Shown here piece after piece: positions 6,613-8,168 of a stretch of DNA of 8,168 nt (position 1 is the first letter of the stretch; every line of letters begins with the position of its first letter). The notes under the pieces were generated by a model that did no database searches, was not told where the DNA came from, and saw nothing but the letters and a program-made list of their open reading frames with translations. Made by a program: the position numbers and the translations under genes. Origin of the DNA: Anaerolineaceae bacterium (GTDB taxonomy: Bacteria > Chloroflexota > Anaerolineae > Anaerolineales > Anaerolineaceae); assembly GCA_014860845.1 (NCBI GenBank), contig JACZIY010000051.1, positions 1 to 8,168 on the forward strand. The letters run 5' to 3'.

Positions 6613-7818
6613 TTATGACCTTTGTGTGAAGATCTCTTTTAAGGAAAGTTTTTTACCATAGCGTAACATCCCCAATCGAAATGCTTTACCTGCAAACCAA
6701 AGTGCAGCAATTGCAAATAAAATTAATAGAGTTATAGTGATTGCAATCTGCCAGGCAGGAATATTGGAAAATGCAGCCCGCATTGGCAGGCTTACTGGAG
6801 CTGTGAATGGAAACAAACTAAAGAATATGGATAAGGGGCTATTTGGCTTTTCCATTAAAACCTGCATAAACCAATAGGGCGCCACCATAGGTATTGTAAA
6901 AATACCAGCAATTTGTTGCGCTTCCCTTGTTTCTGTAGTTGTAGCTCCTAAAGCAGCCATCATTGCAGCGATCATCACAAACGCCGGAATAAAAACCAGG
7001 ATCGTTAATAACAGAAATGAATAATCTATATTTGAGGATTGTAAATTGGGAAATAAGCGAAATAATGAGAAAATTCCAATTATTCCAAATATGATCCAGA
7101 CAACCAATTGGGTTAATCCGACGCTTAAATTACCAATTACTTTCGCAGTCATCAATTGAGTAGGTGATATCGATGTAACCATAATTTCCATGGTTCGATT
7201 TTCTTTTTCCTCTACCACAGCCTGAAGTAGATACCCTGCACTGATATTAACCGCCATAATGAATAAAAATCCCGCCAGAAAAGGTAGTATAAAAACTAAA
7301 ATGTTATCTTTATCGGTGGTTTTTTGATCCCCAGTTGATTTAATTTCAAAATCAGCACCTTCCATGATACGATCTGATATCTCTCCGGGTAAATTTTTTA
7401 GCAGATTCAATTTGAAGAAATTAAAAAACTCGTTATTCACACCTGAATCAGGTGCCTTATTAGCAACAACTTTGATTTCTCTGGCTTCAATGAAGTTTTT
7501 ATCTACAACATAAAAAGCTTGAATTGTTTCGTTATTCAAAGCTGATTCGGCTTCCGTTTCATCGTTATAGCGAATAAATTCAATGGGATTCATGAAGCCA
7601 AGCGGGGCTTCTGCCTGATATACAATTGAATTATCCATTAAGCCACTTCGATCAATATAACCAACTGGAGCATCATTGTATTGGAAAACCACCGATAAGT
7701 AGCCAATTGCCACCATCAGTAAAACAAAAAAAGGCAAAGATATAATTGCCAAAATGAAGCGTTTCTTTTTGACATGTTTCAAATATTCATGTTTAATCAC
7801 AAGCCAGGTTTTATTCAT
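6613..7818 (-). CDS. ABC-2 / NatB-like transporter permease (first of pair)
   Basis: This 401-residue membrane protein has the same plan as the downstream permease. It has an N-terminal basic segment (KHEYLKHVKKKR), a membrane helix at about 21-44, an extracytoplasmic domain at about 45-170, and hydrophobic segments near 172-194, 226-252, 267-290, 302-321 and 356-377. EEKENRTMEIMVTSISPTQ (203-221) corresponds to the conserved ABC-2 cytoplasmic segment, and FSLFPFTAPVS (333-343) to the second shared motif. The start ATG at 7818-7816 lies inside the end of the ATPase gene, overlapping it by eight bases, with AGGG seven bases upstream; this points to translational coupling. Together with the ATPase and the second permease it should form one exporter. 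Substrate cannot be told from sequence. Confidence 0.9.
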   Translation of the reverse strand: MNKTWLVIKHEYLKHVKKKRFILAIISLPFFVLLMVAIGYLSVVFQYNDAPVGYIDRSGLMDNSIVYQAEAPLGFMNPIEFIRYNDETEAESALNNETIQAFYVVDKNFIEAREIKVVANKAPDSGVNNEFFNFFKLNLLKNLPGEISDRIMEGADFEIKSTGDQKTTDKDNILVFILPFLAGFLFIMAVNISAGYLLQAVVEEKENRTMEIMVTSISPTQLMTAKVIGNLSVGLTQLVVWIIFGIIGIFSLFRLFPNLQSSNIDYSFLLLTILVFIPAFVMIAAMMAALGATTTETREAQQIAGIFTIPMVAPYWFMQVLMEKPNSPLSIFFSLFPFTAPVSLPMRAAFSNIPAWQIAITITLLILFAIAALWFAGKAFRLGMLRYGKKLSLKEIFTQRS

Positions 7819-8168
7819 ATTTCATCCCTGATTCTGTAACAACTTGAATAAAAATTTCATCCAGGGTGGGAGATGCAATTTCAAATTGATCAATATTGAT
7901 ATTTCCAAGGACTAACGATTTTAAGAAATCCTGAGGTGAAACTTCTGGATAGAGCTCAACCTGATATAGATGATTATTCTCCAATCTTTTTATTTCTTTC
8001 ATTCCAGGCAACGAATTGGGAATTTGATCTTCTGTTTGAATATGGATCGCATGACCTGCATATGTCTTCTGCACTTCACTTAAAGCTCCATACAGAACAG
8101 ATTTTCCTTGATTGATCAAAACCAGACGATCACACAGTTCTTCGACCTGATGCATCTGATGTGTACAC
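7811..8168 (-). CDS. ABC transporter ATP-binding protein, C-terminal part (partial)
   Basis: The gene runs off the right edge; the in-frame codons read CTHQMHQVEELCDRLVLINQ from 8167 downward. The His at 8161-8159 matches the H-loop (switch His) of ABC ATPases, and the following VEELCDR...INQGKSVLYG is the usual post-H-loop sequence of NatA-type proteins. The Met codon at 8155 is internal to this motif and is not the start. The Walker A, signature and Walker B motifs must lie outside the window. The remaining residues form a small C-terminal domain of the DUF4162 type ending in the typical SPTLDEIFIQVV. The stop TAA (7813-7811) overlaps the first permease start. Role: ATP hydrolysis powering the two downstream permeases, on the cytoplasmic face of the membrane. 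Confidence 0.92.
   Translation of the reverse strand, partial: CTHQMHQVEELCDRLVLINQGKSVLYGALSEVQKTYAGHAIHIQTEDQIPNSLPGMKEIKRLENNHLYQVELYPEVSPQDFLKSLVLGNINIDQFEIASPTLDEIFIQVVTESGMKYE

Noticed and set aside
5506..6618. Plus-strand open frames antisense to the second permease (5506-5808, 6397-6618)
   Set aside because: They mirror hydrophobic coding sequence of the real permease and have no independent start signal.
7811..8155. ATG at 8155 as the start of a complete small protein
   Set aside because: The codons upstream (C-T-H-Q) continue the ABC ATPase H-loop motif in frame to the window edge, so this is a truncated ATPase and not a 114-residue gene.
1..8168. CRISPR arrays, insertion sequences, tRNA genes, riboswitches, phage or defence genes
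   Set aside because: I saw no regularly spaced repeats, terminal inverted repeats with a transposase, tRNA-like cloverleaf or known defence domain on either strand. The genes are core functions with uniform composition by eye.

Overview
The window is about 8.2 kb of chromosomal DNA with modest G+C (around 40% by eye). It is densely packed with housekeeping-type genes. Several protein features recall Anaerolineae (phylum Chloroflexota): the PriA sequence style (LLTQVAGRAGRSPLGG with a long insert before the DMR motif), the two-LysM plus M23 peptidase, and the NatB-like permease pair. This assignment comes from remembered family sequences and was not searched. No mobile element, CRISPR array, rRNA or tRNA gene was found.

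Layout. The plus strand carries the 3' end of a MEMO/AmrB-family gene (1-204), followed after 15 bases by priA (220-2709), the primosomal replication-restart helicase. A 14-bp perfect hairpin with T-tracts on both sides (2717-2755) separates priA from a convergent minus-strand block. Read in the direction of transcription (right to left), that block is: the C-terminal part of an ABC transporter ATPase (8168-7811, cut by the window edge); two homologous ABC-2/NatB-like permeases (7818-6613 and 6611-5379); a 243-base intergenic region with a good sigma70-type promoter and a roughly 150-base leader; rho (5135-3852); and a membrane-anchored LysM/M23 peptidase (3855-2773) whose GTG start overlaps the rho stop by four bases.

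How the genes work together. The ABC genes overlap or lie one base apart and look like a single operon for an ATP-driven exporter. rho and the M23 gene form a second, translationally coupled unit with its own promoter. That unit pairs a global transcription terminator with a cell-envelope hydrolase, which is functionally unexpected. The MEMO-priA pair is a third unit and ends at the shared bidirectional terminator.

The part most worth a second look is the rho leader. After a predicted extended -10 promoter it holds a 40-base segment with ten C and no G in the RNA sense, which could be a Rho-loading (rut) site. It ends in two abutting palindromes, one of which includes the rho ribosome-binding site. 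This suggests autogenous control of rho but does not prove it. I found no convincing undescribed defence, mobile or RNA system here; the rest is ordinary core genome.
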